DNA of 64,000 bases from JAPSGB01 sp963775185 (GTDB taxonomy: Bacteria; Myxococcota_A; Polyangia; Polyangiales; Polyangiaceae): positions 107,304 through 171,303 of the forward strand of contig CAVZIE010000017.1 in assembly GCA_963775185.1 (NCBI GenBank), in the 5' to 3' direction. Within the stretch, counting starts at the first letter, position 1; every line of letters begins with the position of its first letter. The notes beneath the pieces are model-generated. The model did not search any database. It had not been told where the DNA came from and worked only from the letters and a program-made list of their open reading frames with translations. Made by a program: the position numbers and the translations under genes. Positions 35,835 through 45,493 of this stretch are shown here, in pieces.

Positions 35835-36161
35835 ATGGCATCTGCAAATACCACTCGAGGAACCGAGAACGTCGCGAGCAAGACCACAAGCCGCGCCGGC
35901 AAAGCAGTGGCCGAAGCCGCTGCGCAGGTGGGCGATGCTGCGCGGAACGCGGAAGCCACGGTGGAAGATCAGGCCAACAAGGGCAAGCACCGCCTGCAGG
36001 AGTCCGCGAAGAAGGCCCGTCACGCCGTCAAGGAGCTGACCACGGACGTGGTCCACTCGGCGCAGGAAGTCACGCAGAAGATCATCCACGGCGCGCAAGA
36101 GCTGGCTGACAAGGCGGAGCACCGCCGGCAGGAACGCTCGAACAAGGGTGACAAGAACTAG
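35835..36161 (+). CDS. LEA/phasin-like helical stress protein
   Basis: 108 residues, almost entirely predicted amphipathic helix with alternating Ala, Lys, Glu and Gln (NVASKTTSRAGKAVAEAAAQ, KKARHAVKELTTDVVHSAQE). It has no Cys or Trp and is very hydrophilic. This resembles late-embryogenesis-abundant-like or YtxH-type proteins that protect against drying or osmotic stress. A good Shine-Dalgarno-like AAGGAA precedes the ATG. It is followed 23 bp later by a small membrane protein, probably one operon. Confidence 0.7.
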   Translation: MASANTTRGTENVASKTTSRAGKAVAEAAAQVGDAARNAEATVEDQANKGKHRLQESAKKARHAVKELTTDVVHSAQEVTQKIIHGAQELADKAEHRRQERSNKGDKN

Positions 36162-36184
36162 GCGCACCGACCGAGGGAAATTCA

Positions 36185-36343
36185 ATGGCAAGTCTACTCT
36201 GGCTCATCGCCGTCGTCTTCATCCTGATGTGGCTGCTCGGCTTCGCGTTCCACGTGACGCTGGGCGGATTCATCCACGTACTGCTCGTGCTGGCAGTGGT
36301 TGCGGTCTTGTTCCGGATCATCGCGGGACACCGGATCGCGTGA
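36185..36343 (+). CDS. Lmo0937-family small membrane protein
   Basis: 52 residues (MASLLWLIAVVFILMWLLGF, then FHVTLGGFIHVLLVLAV, ending RIIAGHRIA) with two membrane helices and the conserved GG-IHxLLVLA pattern of Lmo0937-type proteins. These are stress-associated small proteins of unknown action. It lies between the LEA-like gene and the kinase gene, 14 bp from the latter. Confidence 0.85.
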   Translation: MASLLWLIAVVFILMWLLGFAFHVTLGGFIHVLLVLAVVAVLFRIIAGHRIA

Positions 36344-36357
36344 GCTCATCGGACACC

Positions 36358-37392
36358 ATGTCCAGCGAGCGGGATGCGTCGCAGCCGGACCGGCACTCCG
36401 GTCCGGCTCGGCCGCATCAGGTCATCTCGGACAAGTACCAGCTCCTGCGCGCCATGAGCTCGGGCGGTGTGGCATCGATTTGGCTCGCTCGCAATCTCGC
36501 GCTCGGCAACCAGGTCGCGATCAAGCTCTTGCACGAGCGAATGACCTCCGTCGAGCAGCAGCGCCGGCTGGTCCAGGAGGCGCAGCTGGTGGCTCGCATC
36601 GAGCACAGCAACATCGTGCGTGTGCTGGACCTCGGGTTCACGGACTGGAAGGCGCCCTACATCGTGATGGAGCTGCTCGATGGCCGCGACCTCGGCGCCG
36701 AGCTGGACGATTTCGGCAGGTTGCCGCCGGTGCGCGCGGTGCAGCTCTTGCTGCCGGCGCTCGAGGGGCTCGCGTATGCCCACGAGCGCAATGTCGTGCA
36801 CCGGGACCTCAAGCCCGGAAACATCTTTCTCGATCGCTCCGAGGGGCAAGACTTCGTCGTCCCCAAGATCATCGATTTTGGCATCGCACGCTGCCTGGCG
36901 GACGTGGGATTGAGCCGGATCACGCGCTCCGGCAGCGTGTTCGGCACGGTACACTACCTGTCGCCAGAGCAAGCGCTCGGTCAAGATGACGTGGACCACC
37001 GCGCCGACGTCTGGGGCGCGTGTGCAGTTCTCTACGAGTGCGTTACGGGTCGGCCGCCGTTCGGCGAACGCGAGCCGGCTCCTGCGATCAAGGCCATCAT
37101 CAAGGAGGACGTACCGCCGCCGTCCTCGCTGGGTGTGGACGATGAGGGCCTGGAACCGATTCTGCGGCGAGGGCTGGCGCGCGAGCGGGAACAGCGTCTG
37201 CCCGACGTTCGAAGCCTGGGGCAAGCGCTCGCCCGTTGGCTCGTGGACCAGGGCGTGAACGACGACGTCTCGGCCCAGAACGTGAACTCGCGCTGGCTGG
37301 GCGGCCATCACGAGGACGCTCCGGCATCTCACGGGCCAAGCGGGCCTCCGCGCTCGGAGCGGAAGACGGTGACCGCGGGGGAGCACAAGTGA
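36358..37392 (+). CDS. Ser/Thr protein kinase (PknB-type, cytoplasmic)
   Basis: 344 residues. Kinase domain ~28-295: Gly-loop AMSSGGVASIW, catalytic Lys in QVAIKLL, HRDLKPGNIF, IIDFGIAR, and the activation segment GSVFGTVHYLSPEQAL. The N-terminal ~25 and C-terminal ~45 residues are disordered and polar, with no membrane helix. It would phosphorylate Ser/Thr targets, and a PP2C phosphatase gene follows 56 bp downstream, the classic opposing pair. Position downstream of stress genes suggests control of stress or envelope functions, but no target is visible. Confidence 0.92.
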   Translation: MSSERDASQPDRHSGPARPHQVISDKYQLLRAMSSGGVASIWLARNLALGNQVAIKLLHERMTSVEQQRRLVQEAQLVARIEHSNIVRVLDLGFTDWKAPYIVMELLDGRDLGAELDDFGRLPPVRAVQLLLPALEGLAYAHERNVVHRDLKPGNIFLDRSEGQDFVVPKIIDFGIARCLADVGLSRITRSGSVFGTVHYLSPEQALGQDDVDHRADVWGACAVLYECVTGRPPFGEREPAPAIKAIIKEDVPPPSSLGVDDEGLEPILRRGLAREREQRLPDVRSLGQALARWLVDQGVNDDVSAQNVNSRWLGGHHEDAPASHGPSGPPRSERKTVTAGEHK

Positions 37393-37448
37393 GTGGCCGC
37401 GCGGCCCGGCAATGAGGCCAGCGGCACGCTTCGTGCTCTAGCTCCAGC

Positions 37449-38297
37449 ATGTCCCTCGTCAATTTGACGGTATTTGGTCGAACCGATCCCGGCCGCGTGC
37501 GCAAGAACAACGAGGACGCCTTCGTCGTCGCCGACCTGGGGACGCAGGACCGCGATCACTCGATGGCGAGCGTGAAGTCCTTCAACGTCGGAAAATGGGG
37601 AGTGCTGGTCGCTGTCTCCGACGGCATGGGAGGCGCAGAGGCCGGTGAGGTGGCGAGCACGATCGCACTGCGGGCACTGCGTATCGGGCTCGCTGCCGGC
37701 TCAGCGAACGGCGCAGGCAGCGCACTCCAGGCAAGCGTCGAAAACGCCAACAAGGACGTGTGGCATTTCGCCCACGAGTCGCACAAGGACGGCATGGGCG
37801 CCACGCTGACGGCGATGCTCGTTCACGACGGGTACGCGTACATCGCCGAGATCGGCGACTCACGCGCGTACTTGCTCCGTGCTGGTTGCTTCGCGCAGCT
37901 CACCCGCGACCAGAGCTATGTGCAAGCGCTCGTCGACCAGGGGGCGCTCACTCGAGAGCAAGCGGCAACGAGCGACTACAAGAACGTCATACTCCAGGCG
38001 GTCGGGTTGAAACCGGAAGTGAAGGTCGCCATGAGTCGCGTCCAGCTTCGCCAAGGCGACCGCTTCCTCCTGTGCTCCGACGGACTCTCCAACATGCTCC
38101 CCGACGCCGACATGCACGCGATGTTGGAGAGGGGGACGACCCTGGACGCGGCCTGCGCGACGCTGGTCGATACCGCGAATGCGCGAGGCGGCGAAGACAA
38201 CATCACGGCTGTCTTGATCGAGGTCGGCGGGGACGCGCCCGTCGCGACCGCCGGCGAGCGAATCACGGTGGAGGCGATCCAGCAGCCTCCGCCGTAG
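37449..38297 (+). CDS. PP2C-family Ser/Thr phosphatase
   Basis: 282 residues, standard for bacterial PP2C (PrpC/PstP-like catalytic part). Metal-binding motifs in order: RKNNEDAFVV, VAVSDGMGGAEAGE, AEIGDSRAYLLR, LLCSDGLSNML, and RGGEDNITAVLIE. It should dephosphorylate the neighbouring kinase or its targets. No membrane helix. Its 3' end overlaps the convergent AI-2E transporter gene by 35 bp. Confidence 0.93.
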   Translation: MSLVNLTVFGRTDPGRVRKNNEDAFVVADLGTQDRDHSMASVKSFNVGKWGVLVAVSDGMGGAEAGEVASTIALRALRIGLAAGSANGAGSALQASVENANKDVWHFAHESHKDGMGATLTAMLVHDGYAYIAEIGDSRAYLLRAGCFAQLTRDQSYVQALVDQGALTREQAATSDYKNVILQAVGLKPEVKVAMSRVQLRQGDRFLLCSDGLSNMLPDADMHAMLERGTTLDAACATLVDTANARGGEDNITAVLIEVGGDAPVATAGERITVEAIQQPPP

Positions 38298-39456
38298 GCA
38301 CGCACAGCTCGCGATCGTATGTACGCAGCAGGGCGAGCGCGACGGAGGCGATGACGGGGCCGACGACCAGCCCGATCAGACCGAGGACGCTGACGCCGCC
38401 GAACAGCGCGATGAACGTGAGGAGCGTCGGGATGTGCCCGTGGCGACCCACGAGCTTCGGGCGAATGACGTAGTCGGAGAGCACGCCGACCACGAGCGCG
38501 CCCCAGATCAACTCGAAGATCCCGGCCCCGACATGGCCGGAAACGATCAGTCCGACGCCGACGGGAACCCACACGAGCAGCGTTCCGATCGCGGGGACAA
38601 CGGAGCACGCGGCGGTGAGCGCGCCGAGCAACGCCGGTTCCGGCACACCGCCGATGGCGTAGCCGATCCCGGCCAGCACGCCTTGAGCCAGGCCGGTCAG
38701 CACGGTCCCGACGAACACCTGCTTGCCGACTTTCTGGAACTCCGCGAGCACGACACGCGTGTGGATTGGGTGAAGCGGCAGCATCCGCTCGGCGCGCGCG
38801 AGGATCTCCGTCCAGTTCCGGAGCACGAAGTACGCCGTCATGACCGTGAAGAACAGCGCAAGAGCCGCGTTGAACGCCGTACTGGCCATGGCCGGGATCA
38901 AGGCGGCGAGCTTCGCGGCGATCGCAGCGGCGGCGTTGCGTACGTGGGTCGAAATGTCGACGGGGCCGAAGGGTGACGCCGCGGTCGCCGCGTCCAGGCG
39001 GGCCAGCGTCCTGCGGAAGGAGCCCTCTGGCTGGAAGCTGCCCGCGAGATTGCTGGCGGCGACCATGCCCCGCACGACGACGAAGTACAGCAGTACGACC
39101 ACGGTGCCGACGGACGCGATCCCCGCCGCGAGCGCGAGCAGCAGCGCCGCGAGCGCCGGCCGACGCAGGAGCCGGGAGAACCGCTCGTGCACACGAAGGA
39201 GCGAGAACGCGAGCAACGTACCGAGGAACAGACCGGAGGCGATCGGGGACGCGAGCCACGCCAGAGCCGTCACGGCCGCGAGCGCACAGATCGCCAGCGC
39301 GCGTGTCTGCGTCACGGTCGAAGCGACGCGTTCGGGGAGCTCTTCGAGTTGTCCAGGTCCGAGGCTCACGTACTGAAGCGCTGACGCAATGGCTGTGCCA
39401 ACCCGCCCTGGCACGCCGGGTGCACCGAAGATCGTATGCGACCGCAGCGACGGCAT
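38263..39456 (-). CDS. AI-2E family transporter (PerM-like membrane protein)
   Basis: About 397 residues with some eight membrane helices. Conserved C-terminal family motifs include ALLGALTAACSVVPAIGTLL, FELIWGALVVGVLSDYVIRP and LTFIALFGGVSVLGLIGLVVG. Members export or flux small molecules (quorum signal, ions); the substrate here is unknown. ATG 39456 overlaps the divergent AsmA-like gene start (39436) by 21 bp, so a GTG or TTG start slightly downstream is possible. Confidence 0.85.
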   Translation of the reverse strand: MPSLRSHTIFGAPGVPGRVGTAIASALQYVSLGPGQLEELPERVASTVTQTRALAICALAAVTALAWLASPIASGLFLGTLLAFSLLRVHERFSRLLRRPALAALLLALAAGIASVGTVVVLLYFVVVRGMVAASNLAGSFQPEGSFRRTLARLDAATAASPFGPVDISTHVRNAAAAIAAKLAALIPAMASTAFNAALALFFTVMTAYFVLRNWTEILARAERMLPLHPIHTRVVLAEFQKVGKQVFVGTVLTGLAQGVLAGIGYAIGGVPEPALLGALTAACSVVPAIGTLLVWVPVGVGLIVSGHVGAGIFELIWGALVVGVLSDYVIRPKLVGRHGHIPTLLTFIALFGGVSVLGLIGLVVGPVIASVALALLRTYDRELCVPTAEAAGSPPP

Positions 39457-42318
39457 CGCGTATTTCGCTTCGTTCGCCTCGCGCTGGTCGCGTTGGTCGT
39501 TTCGGAGGGACTCTACATAGCGGCGGCCAACGCGTTTCTGCGCCTGGACGGAATCACGAAGATACTGGCGTCCACCAACGAGATAAAGGCGAGCTACGCG
39601 CGTGCATGGACGCTGTGGCCGGGGCGCGTGCACATCAAGGGCGCACGCATTCTCTTCCAGGATCACAACCTCCAGTGGTCTCTCGATGCGAAGAGCCTGT
39701 CGGTCGACGTGGACCTGCTCCCGTTCCTGCGGAAGACGATCCACGCGACTCGCGTGCGCGGAGAAGGCCTGGTGTTTCGCACCAGGATACGCGTCCTCGC
39801 CGCCGACGCGATGCTGCCGTCGACGCGCGCGCTGCCGCCCATCCCCGAATTCGAGACGCCGGCGCTGGTTCCCGCGTACGTGCCGGGAGCGCCGCGTACG
39901 GATCTCTGGACGATCCATGTCGAGAACGTGGACGTCGGCGTGGTCGAGGCCTGGGTGCAGCAGTTGCGCTTCCTCGGCAAGGGTCGCGCAAGCGGCGCGT
40001 TCCGCCTTCACGCGGGACAAGATCTCTGGGTCGGTCCGGCCCGTTTCAAGGTCGAATCCGGCGTGGCGGAGGTCGACCATCGCGTGCTCGCGGGACATGT
40101 CTCCGGTCATGTCGACTGCGTCGTGCACCGCTTTCTCGTGAACGATCCGGTCGGGCGCGAGGTGCTACGCAACATCAGCGCGAACCTCGATCTCCACGCC
40201 CAGGACGTGCGCCTCCAGCCGCTGGACATCTTCATGCCCCAGGGCTCGACCGTGGTCTCGCCGGGCGCGCGCTTCGACCTGGTGCTCGGCGCCGACCACG
40301 GGGTCATCGGGCGTGGAAGCCACTTCGAGCTGCAAGGCCCGGAGCTTCGCGGGAGCTACGGGCAATGGGCGCTCGAAAGCGGCACGTTCGTGCTCGGCGC
40401 CCGCGCCGCCCCGGCAGGACAGGTGACGTTTCGCGTCGAAGACCTGCGCGCCTCGCGTGGCGACAACCACGCGTCGCGCCTCGCCCTCGGCGCGGGTCGC
40501 GTCACGTTCGTCAGCTCGAGCATCGACACCAGCGCACGGTGGGCGCTCGCCCGTGCGGCCGTCGTACTCGACAAGCTCGAGATCCCCGCGCTTGCGGGCT
40601 TCGACGACGTGGCGCGACCGCTCGGCGCGCGTCTAGACAGTGGCGCCGCGCGGCTCGACGCGCACGGCAGCTACTCGGGAGGTACCCTGGGCGGCGAGGT
40701 TCGCGCGGTCGTGTCGAAGGGCCGCGGGCGGGTCGCTTCCGTGGGTTGGGAGCTGGACGGTAGCGCGGACTTGTCCGTCGTCCGCGTGCGAAGCGAGGCG
40801 CCTTCGGTGGACAGCCTGGACCTCGACGTCCAGGCCCGGCGACTGGCTGTGACCGCGGCAGCGACACACGTCGTGGCGAAGCAGGCGCACGTCACGGCGC
40901 GCGCGCGCTTGAGCGAGGGGCGTGGCAGCGCCGGCGTCGGCGCGACTGCGGGCAAGCTCTCGGTGAGGCGCGGGCGGCTACGCGTCGCGGGCAAGCTCGT
41001 TGCCAAGCTCGACCTTGCGTCAATCGACCTATCGAAGCGAGCGGTGCGCGCCTCCGCGACCGCGGACCTCACGTCGTTCGCGGCGGCGTCGGGGACCCGC
41101 ATACGCGGTCGCGCGCGGCGATTTGCACTCAAGTCGGAGATCTCGCTTGCAGGGTCCGAGGTGCCCAAGGGCTGGGTCGAGATCTTGATGCCCTCGCTCT
41201 CTTTCCGCGCCGGCAACTCGACCGTCAAGGGTGACGCTCAACTGTTCGCCGAGGTCGAACACCTGGACATGGCGAAGCGGCGCGGTACCGGGCACGCGCT
41301 CGTGCTGGTGCGTGACTTCTCGGCCATCAACGCTGCCGACGGCGTGAAGTGCCAACGGCTCAGCGCGCCGCGGGCTGTGCTGCGCACGTGGCTGGCATTC
41401 TCGCCCAAGGGCGACGCGCGTATCGACGTCACGAGCGAGCTGGATGCGGCGCGTGCGCGCTGGGACGATTTCGAGGTGGCGGGAAGCGCGACCCTCCGCT
41501 CGCGCTACCTGGAACGACGCTCCGACCTCGTCACGCTCGACGTGGTGGGCAAGAACGTGACGATGAAGAGCGGCACCGGCAAGCTCGACGGCTGGGACGC
41601 CACCTTCCCCGAGCTCCGGATCACGAGCCGGCTGCGAGGGGAGCAAGGGCGGCTGTCCGGGCCGATTCGAGCTCGCGCCGCGAAAATCCAAGCGCGCATC
41701 GGGCGAACGCCCGTGCACGGCGATCTGGGCGTGGACCTGCGCTTCGCGACGCTCGACCTCGACCGCGGCACCGCCATGGGCTCGGCCAGCGTGCGTGTCG
41801 ACCACGCCGGACTCGACGGGCCTGGACTGCGCGTCGAGGACTGGTGGGGCCGCGTGGAGATGCCGGTACTGAGCCTGGTCACCCAGGACAACCTCGACCT
41901 CTACGGGCAGTTCAGCGCGAAGCTCCGCGACGCGTTACCGGGCCTCGGTGTCTTCGCCGCGAGCGGGGACTTGCCCGGATGGGTGCCCGCTCTGCTTCCG
42001 CTCCGCGAGCTCGAAGCGCGCGGCCACTTTCAACGCAGCTGCCGCACCACCGACATCGTCTTCGAACAAGCCAGCGGTGGTCCGCTGGTCGCAGCCGGAC
42101 GAATCCAGAGCGTGCCGAGCGATGCGCGCGCCGCATTCCTGCTCCAACTCGGATCGCCACTTCCGCTGTCGGTCGGCCTCGTCACCTACGGCGACAGCGT
42201 CGGGGTGGCGTTGTTCGCTGGCAACGACTGGCTCGCCGAGCAATTCAAGACGCTCGACGGGTGGGCGACGTTCTCACCATGCAAGGCGCCTCCCACTGTT
42301 TGCTCCGCACCACGATGA
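39436..42318 (+). CDS. AsmA/TamB-like large envelope protein
   Basis: 960 residues: one N-terminal membrane helix (residues ~12-32), then a long beta-rich periplasmic body. The body is built of repeating lipid-groove-type segments such as RGEGLVFRTRI, VHIKGARILFQDHN and GLRVEDWWGRVEMPVLSL. This is the architecture of AsmA-like/YhdP proteins that bridge the membranes and move phospholipids; assignment to a subfamily is uncertain. No catalytic motif. It lies alone, convergent with the copper-ATPase fragment. Confidence 0.65.
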   Translation: MRPQRRHRVFRFVRLALVALVVSEGLYIAAANAFLRLDGITKILASTNEIKASYARAWTLWPGRVHIKGARILFQDHNLQWSLDAKSLSVDVDLLPFLRKTIHATRVRGEGLVFRTRIRVLAADAMLPSTRALPPIPEFETPALVPAYVPGAPRTDLWTIHVENVDVGVVEAWVQQLRFLGKGRASGAFRLHAGQDLWVGPARFKVESGVAEVDHRVLAGHVSGHVDCVVHRFLVNDPVGREVLRNISANLDLHAQDVRLQPLDIFMPQGSTVVSPGARFDLVLGADHGVIGRGSHFELQGPELRGSYGQWALESGTFVLGARAAPAGQVTFRVEDLRASRGDNHASRLALGAGRVTFVSSSIDTSARWALARAAVVLDKLEIPALAGFDDVARPLGARLDSGAARLDAHGSYSGGTLGGEVRAVVSKGRGRVASVGWELDGSADLSVVRVRSEAPSVDSLDLDVQARRLAVTAAATHVVAKQAHVTARARLSEGRGSAGVGATAGKLSVRRGRLRVAGKLVAKLDLASIDLSKRAVRASATADLTSFAAASGTRIRGRARRFALKSEISLAGSEVPKGWVEILMPSLSFRAGNSTVKGDAQLFAEVEHLDMAKRRGTGHALVLVRDFSAINAADGVKCQRLSAPRAVLRTWLAFSPKGDARIDVTSELDAARARWDDFEVAGSATLRSRYLERRSDLVTLDVVGKNVTMKSGTGKLDGWDATFPELRITSRLRGEQGRLSGPIRARAAKIQARIGRTPVHGDLGVDLRFATLDLDRGTAMGSASVRVDHAGLDGPGLRVEDWWGRVEMPVLSLVTQDNLDLYGQFSAKLRDALPGLGVFAASGDLPGWVPALLPLRELEARGHFQRSCRTTDIVFEQASGGPLVAAGRIQSVPSDARAAFLLQLGSPLPLSVGLVTYGDSVGVALFAGNDWLAEQFKTLDGWATFSPCKAPPTVCSAPR

Positions 42319-42327
42319 TCTGTCATG

Positions 42328-43023
42328 TCAGCCGGGGATACCCACGCCCGGCTCGCCGTAGTCCACGACGCGCACGCCGCGGCGCTGCTTTGCAGCCTCC
42401 GTCGCAACGCGCAGCGCCTCGTATAGCTTGATGACATCGGTCTTCAGCCCCGTGATCCGCAGAACCGGGCTGGTGCTGTCGATAGCCTCGAGGATGATGT
42501 TCCCGGTGCCCATGATGCGCTGACTGAACGGGCGCTCCACGCCAGCTCTGGCTCGGCAACGGGCTGTGTTCTGCCCGGCATGCAGCGGCACCGTGAGCGC
42601 GACCGAGACCCAGAACCGCCGCGTCATGTCGCGAAGCTCGGGGTTCTCGTCGCTCTGCCCGGCGGCCGCCGATCGCGGCTCGAGCGCCATGCCGCAGATC
42701 GGACAGCTTCCCGGGCCGTCCTCGACGACTTGCGGGTGCATCGGACAGGTCCACGTCCCCGCGCCGGGCGCATCCGATGCGTCCGCTTCCGGCGCGGCCA
42801 GTGCAGTCAGCTCTCCAGTGTCTTCATCACCGTCGTGGATGAATCGGGCCGGGTCCTTCTCGAACTTCTCGAGACAACCGGCGCTACAGAACACGTACTC
42901 ACGTCCCTGGTGATCGGCGCGGTGGGCCGCGTGCCCGGCGACAGTCATGCCGCACACCGGATCCTCGTGCGTTTCGCCTGATGCTACCGGCGCGGCCGGA
43001 TGGGTATCGCTGTGCTCTTGCAT
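42328..43023 (-). pseudogene. Truncated copper P-type ATPase N-terminus fused to unrelated tail
   Basis: From ATG 43023: YHS domain (EDPVCGMTVAGHAAHRADHQ, then CSAGCLEKFEKDPARFI), then a heavy-metal-binding domain (WTCPMHPQVVEDGPGSCPIC, GMALEP), then the start of the first membrane helix, RRFWVSVALTVPL, as in CopA-type ATPases. Here it stops matching: the sequence continues HAGQNTARCRARAG and then a different coding-like segment (GNIILEAIDSTSPVLRITGL, KTDVIKLYEALRVATEAAKQ). All pump motifs (CPC, DKTGT) are absent. It is either a decayed pump joined to another gene's end, or a novel small metal-binding fusion protein. Confidence 0.7.
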
Positions 43024-43430
43024 CGTGGACGATCGACCACGCAATGCCCATGCCACCACGGAACGAATTCCTGGTTTGATTGGGATGTCGGTCCGGCGCG
43101 GAAACACGCGGACGTCGGTCGGTCGAATCAGCGCGTAGCAGTACAAACACACCCGCGGCGGGTCGGCGCAAACATAGCGTGCGAAAGAGCGGCCCATCAC
43201 ACCCCGCGAATGCTGTCGGGATTCGGGGATTCGCTGCTCGACGCACCCCGCGTCGAGGCAGGTCGTGATGGCCAGCGTACGCGCAATCAGCTATTGTTAG
43301 AGCTGTCGCTTCATCAGCCACGGTCGACGACCGTCCGAGCGTTGCAGTGACTATTCGAGTACGAGTGAGTCTTGCGGTTCCGGAGCGGGACCCCCTCCGG
43401 ACCAGCAAGCGAAGGATCGAAGTGTACCCC
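43024..43430. other. Intergenic region, no gene seen
   Basis: About 400 bp between divergent genes. It contains dispersed motif copy 5 (43089-43111) and possible promoters. The open frames here are arginine- and proline-rich antisense. Confidence 0.45.
43089..43111 (+). repeat. Dispersed motif copy 5
   Basis: 22 of 23 bases match the copy at 7415-7437, the best-conserved pair of this motif in the window. Confidence 0.65.
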
Positions 43431-45413
43431 ATGGCAAGTCAGCAATTCCAGGGCCTCCGCAGCCGCGCCGAAGGCGCGCTGTCGGGCAGCGACAAGGCCT
43501 TGCCGGTGTTCACCGATCCTCGCGAGCTCGTCTACGAACTGCAGGTGCACCAGGTCGAGCTCGAGATGCAGAACGAGCAGTTGTCGGCGACGCAGATCGA
43601 GCTGGACGCGGCGCTCGAGCGGTACCGCGACTTGTTCGCGTTCGCGCCGGTGGGGTACGTCGTGCAGGGGCCGCACGGCATCGACGAGGCGAACCGCACG
43701 TTCGCGGAATTGCTTGATACAGCACCGGGGACTCTTGCCGGCGTGCAGCTCGCCGACTTCGTCGTCCCCAAGGACTTGAACGCCTTTCGCCGCCACGAGC
43801 GCGGCGTGCTGGAGTCGGACACGCGCAAGAGCGTCGAGCTCCAGCTCATCACTCGACACGGCGAGGTGCGCACGGTTCGACTGCAGAGCGTTCGCACCAG
43901 CGCGGCGACCCAGCGCTGGCGGACGGCGGTCAGCGACGTGACCGAGGAACGACGTCTCGCGCACCAGCTCGTGGTGTCCGCGCGCCAGGACGAGAGCGGC
44001 CCGGTGGCCCGTGGGCTGGCGCACGACTTCGGCCACGTGCTGATGTCGATGATGGCCCAGGCCGATCGAGCGCTCGCGCGACTCTCGCCGGATCATCCGT
44101 CCCGGGCGCCTCTCGACGAGTTGAAGCGCGCAGCGACGGACGCCGCCATCATGGTCACGGGCCTGCTCGATCAGGCCCGCCATGCGGGCACCACTCCCGC
44201 GTCATCGGACATCGACCGCGAGATTCGCTCGCTGGAGCCGGTGCTGCGTGGTCTGTGCGCTCCAACGGTGGAAGTCGTGTTCGCGTTGAATGCCGACGGT
44301 GCATGCGTGCCGATCACGCCGGCGGAGCTCACCCAGATCCTGGTCAACCTGGTCGCGAACGCCCACGACGCCACCAGCACCGGCGAGATCCGGGTCGAGA
44401 CTGGCCCTGGCAGCCGTGCGGACACGGTGGTTCTCCACGTCGCCGACACGGGAAGAGGGATGGACGTGGACGCCCAGGCGCGCGCGTTCGAGCCGTTCTT
44501 CACGACGAAGGCAAGCGCGGGCGGGACCGGGCTCGGGCTCTCGACCGTGTACGGGGTCGTCAAACGCGCGGGTGGAGAGCTGCGTCTCCGTAGCGAACCG
44601 GTAAAGGGGACATCGGTATCGCTCGTGCTGCCGTGCGTCGAGCCGCAGGTGGCTCGCGCTGCGGTGCAGAAGCGTAGCCAGGCGCTGAGCGTTCTCGTCG
44701 TAGAGGACGACAAGCTGGTCCGGCGCGCGGCGCGTCGCGCGCTCGAGAGCGGTGGCTATGACGTGCTCGAGGCGGGCAGCGCTGCGGAGGCGCTGGAGAT
44801 CCTGCGGTCTGCGCCTGCCGTGCACCTCCTGTTGAGCGACGTGGGGTTGCCCGGCGTCGACGGCCCGGCACTGGTACGCGCGGCGCGCGCCGTGCTTCCC
44901 GGGCTCCGGGCGTTGATGATGTCCGGGCTCGAAGCACAGGATCTCGACGTCCCCGAGGCGACGCGTTTCGTACCCAAGCCGTTCAGCACCGCTACGTTGC
45001 TGCAGCATGTTCACTCTGCACTCGTCGAAACGGGTGGCGAGCTGCCCACCGTGCTCGTGGTGGAGGACGACGGCGTCTCGCTCATGGCCTACCAGGAGCT
45101 GCTCTGGAACGAGGGCTTTCGCATGCTGGCCGCGAAGACCGTGTCGGAAGCGCTCGAACTATTCCAACGGAACGCGGCGCGCATCTCCGCCGTTCTGACG
45201 GATTTCAACCTGCCGGACGGATCGGGTGCACGTCTGGCCACCGACCTCCACGGCGTGCGTCCCGATCTCCCGGTGGTGTTCGTCTCGGGTCAATCCGCTG
45301 GCGATCCCGAGATCCGGGCCGCATGCCTGGAACCTCACACCGAGTTCGCGGCGAAACCAGTGGAGATCGCTGAAGTCGCCAAGATGCTGCGTCGGCTGCT
45401 CGTCACCGGGTAA
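43431..45413 (+). CDS. Hybrid sensor histidine kinase with PAS and two receiver domains
   Basis: 660 residues, no membrane helix, so cytoplasmic. Order: coiled-coil (~30-60), PAS domain (~60-180: RYRDLFAFAPVGYVVQGPHG), histidine phosphotransfer segment RGLAHDFGHVLMSMM with the H-box His, ATPase (N-box NLVANAHDA, G1 VADTGRGMD, FFTTKASAGGTGLGLSTVYG), and two receivers. Receiver 1 (LSVLVVEDDKL, phospho-Asp in LLLSDVGLPG) and receiver 2 (VLVVEDDGVS, VLTDFNLPDG) both keep the acidic pocket and Asp. The start at 43431 was chosen over an upstream GTG. Input signal and output unknown; the single-TM protein 80 bp downstream could be linked. Confidence 0.9.
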   Translation: MASQQFQGLRSRAEGALSGSDKALPVFTDPRELVYELQVHQVELEMQNEQLSATQIELDAALERYRDLFAFAPVGYVVQGPHGIDEANRTFAELLDTAPGTLAGVQLADFVVPKDLNAFRRHERGVLESDTRKSVELQLITRHGEVRTVRLQSVRTSAATQRWRTAVSDVTEERRLAHQLVVSARQDESGPVARGLAHDFGHVLMSMMAQADRALARLSPDHPSRAPLDELKRAATDAAIMVTGLLDQARHAGTTPASSDIDREIRSLEPVLRGLCAPTVEVVFALNADGACVPITPAELTQILVNLVANAHDATSTGEIRVETGPGSRADTVVLHVADTGRGMDVDAQARAFEPFFTTKASAGGTGLGLSTVYGVVKRAGGELRLRSEPVKGTSVSLVLPCVEPQVARAAVQKRSQALSVLVVEDDKLVRRAARRALESGGYDVLEAGSAAEALEILRSAPAVHLLLSDVGLPGVDGPALVRAARAVLPGLRALMMSGLEAQDLDVPEATRFVPKPFSTATLLQHVHSALVETGGELPTVLVVEDDGVSLMAYQELLWNEGFRMLAAKTVSEALELFQRNAARISAVLTDFNLPDGSGARLATDLHGVRPDLPVVFVSGQSAGDPEIRAACLEPHTEFAAKPVEIAEVAKMLRRLLVTG

Positions 45414-45493
45414 GCGGTCGTTTCGAGGCGGTTTGAAGGCTCCGCGCACGACCGGGCACGCGCGATGCACTCCTGGAAGCAGGAGAAGTCCCG

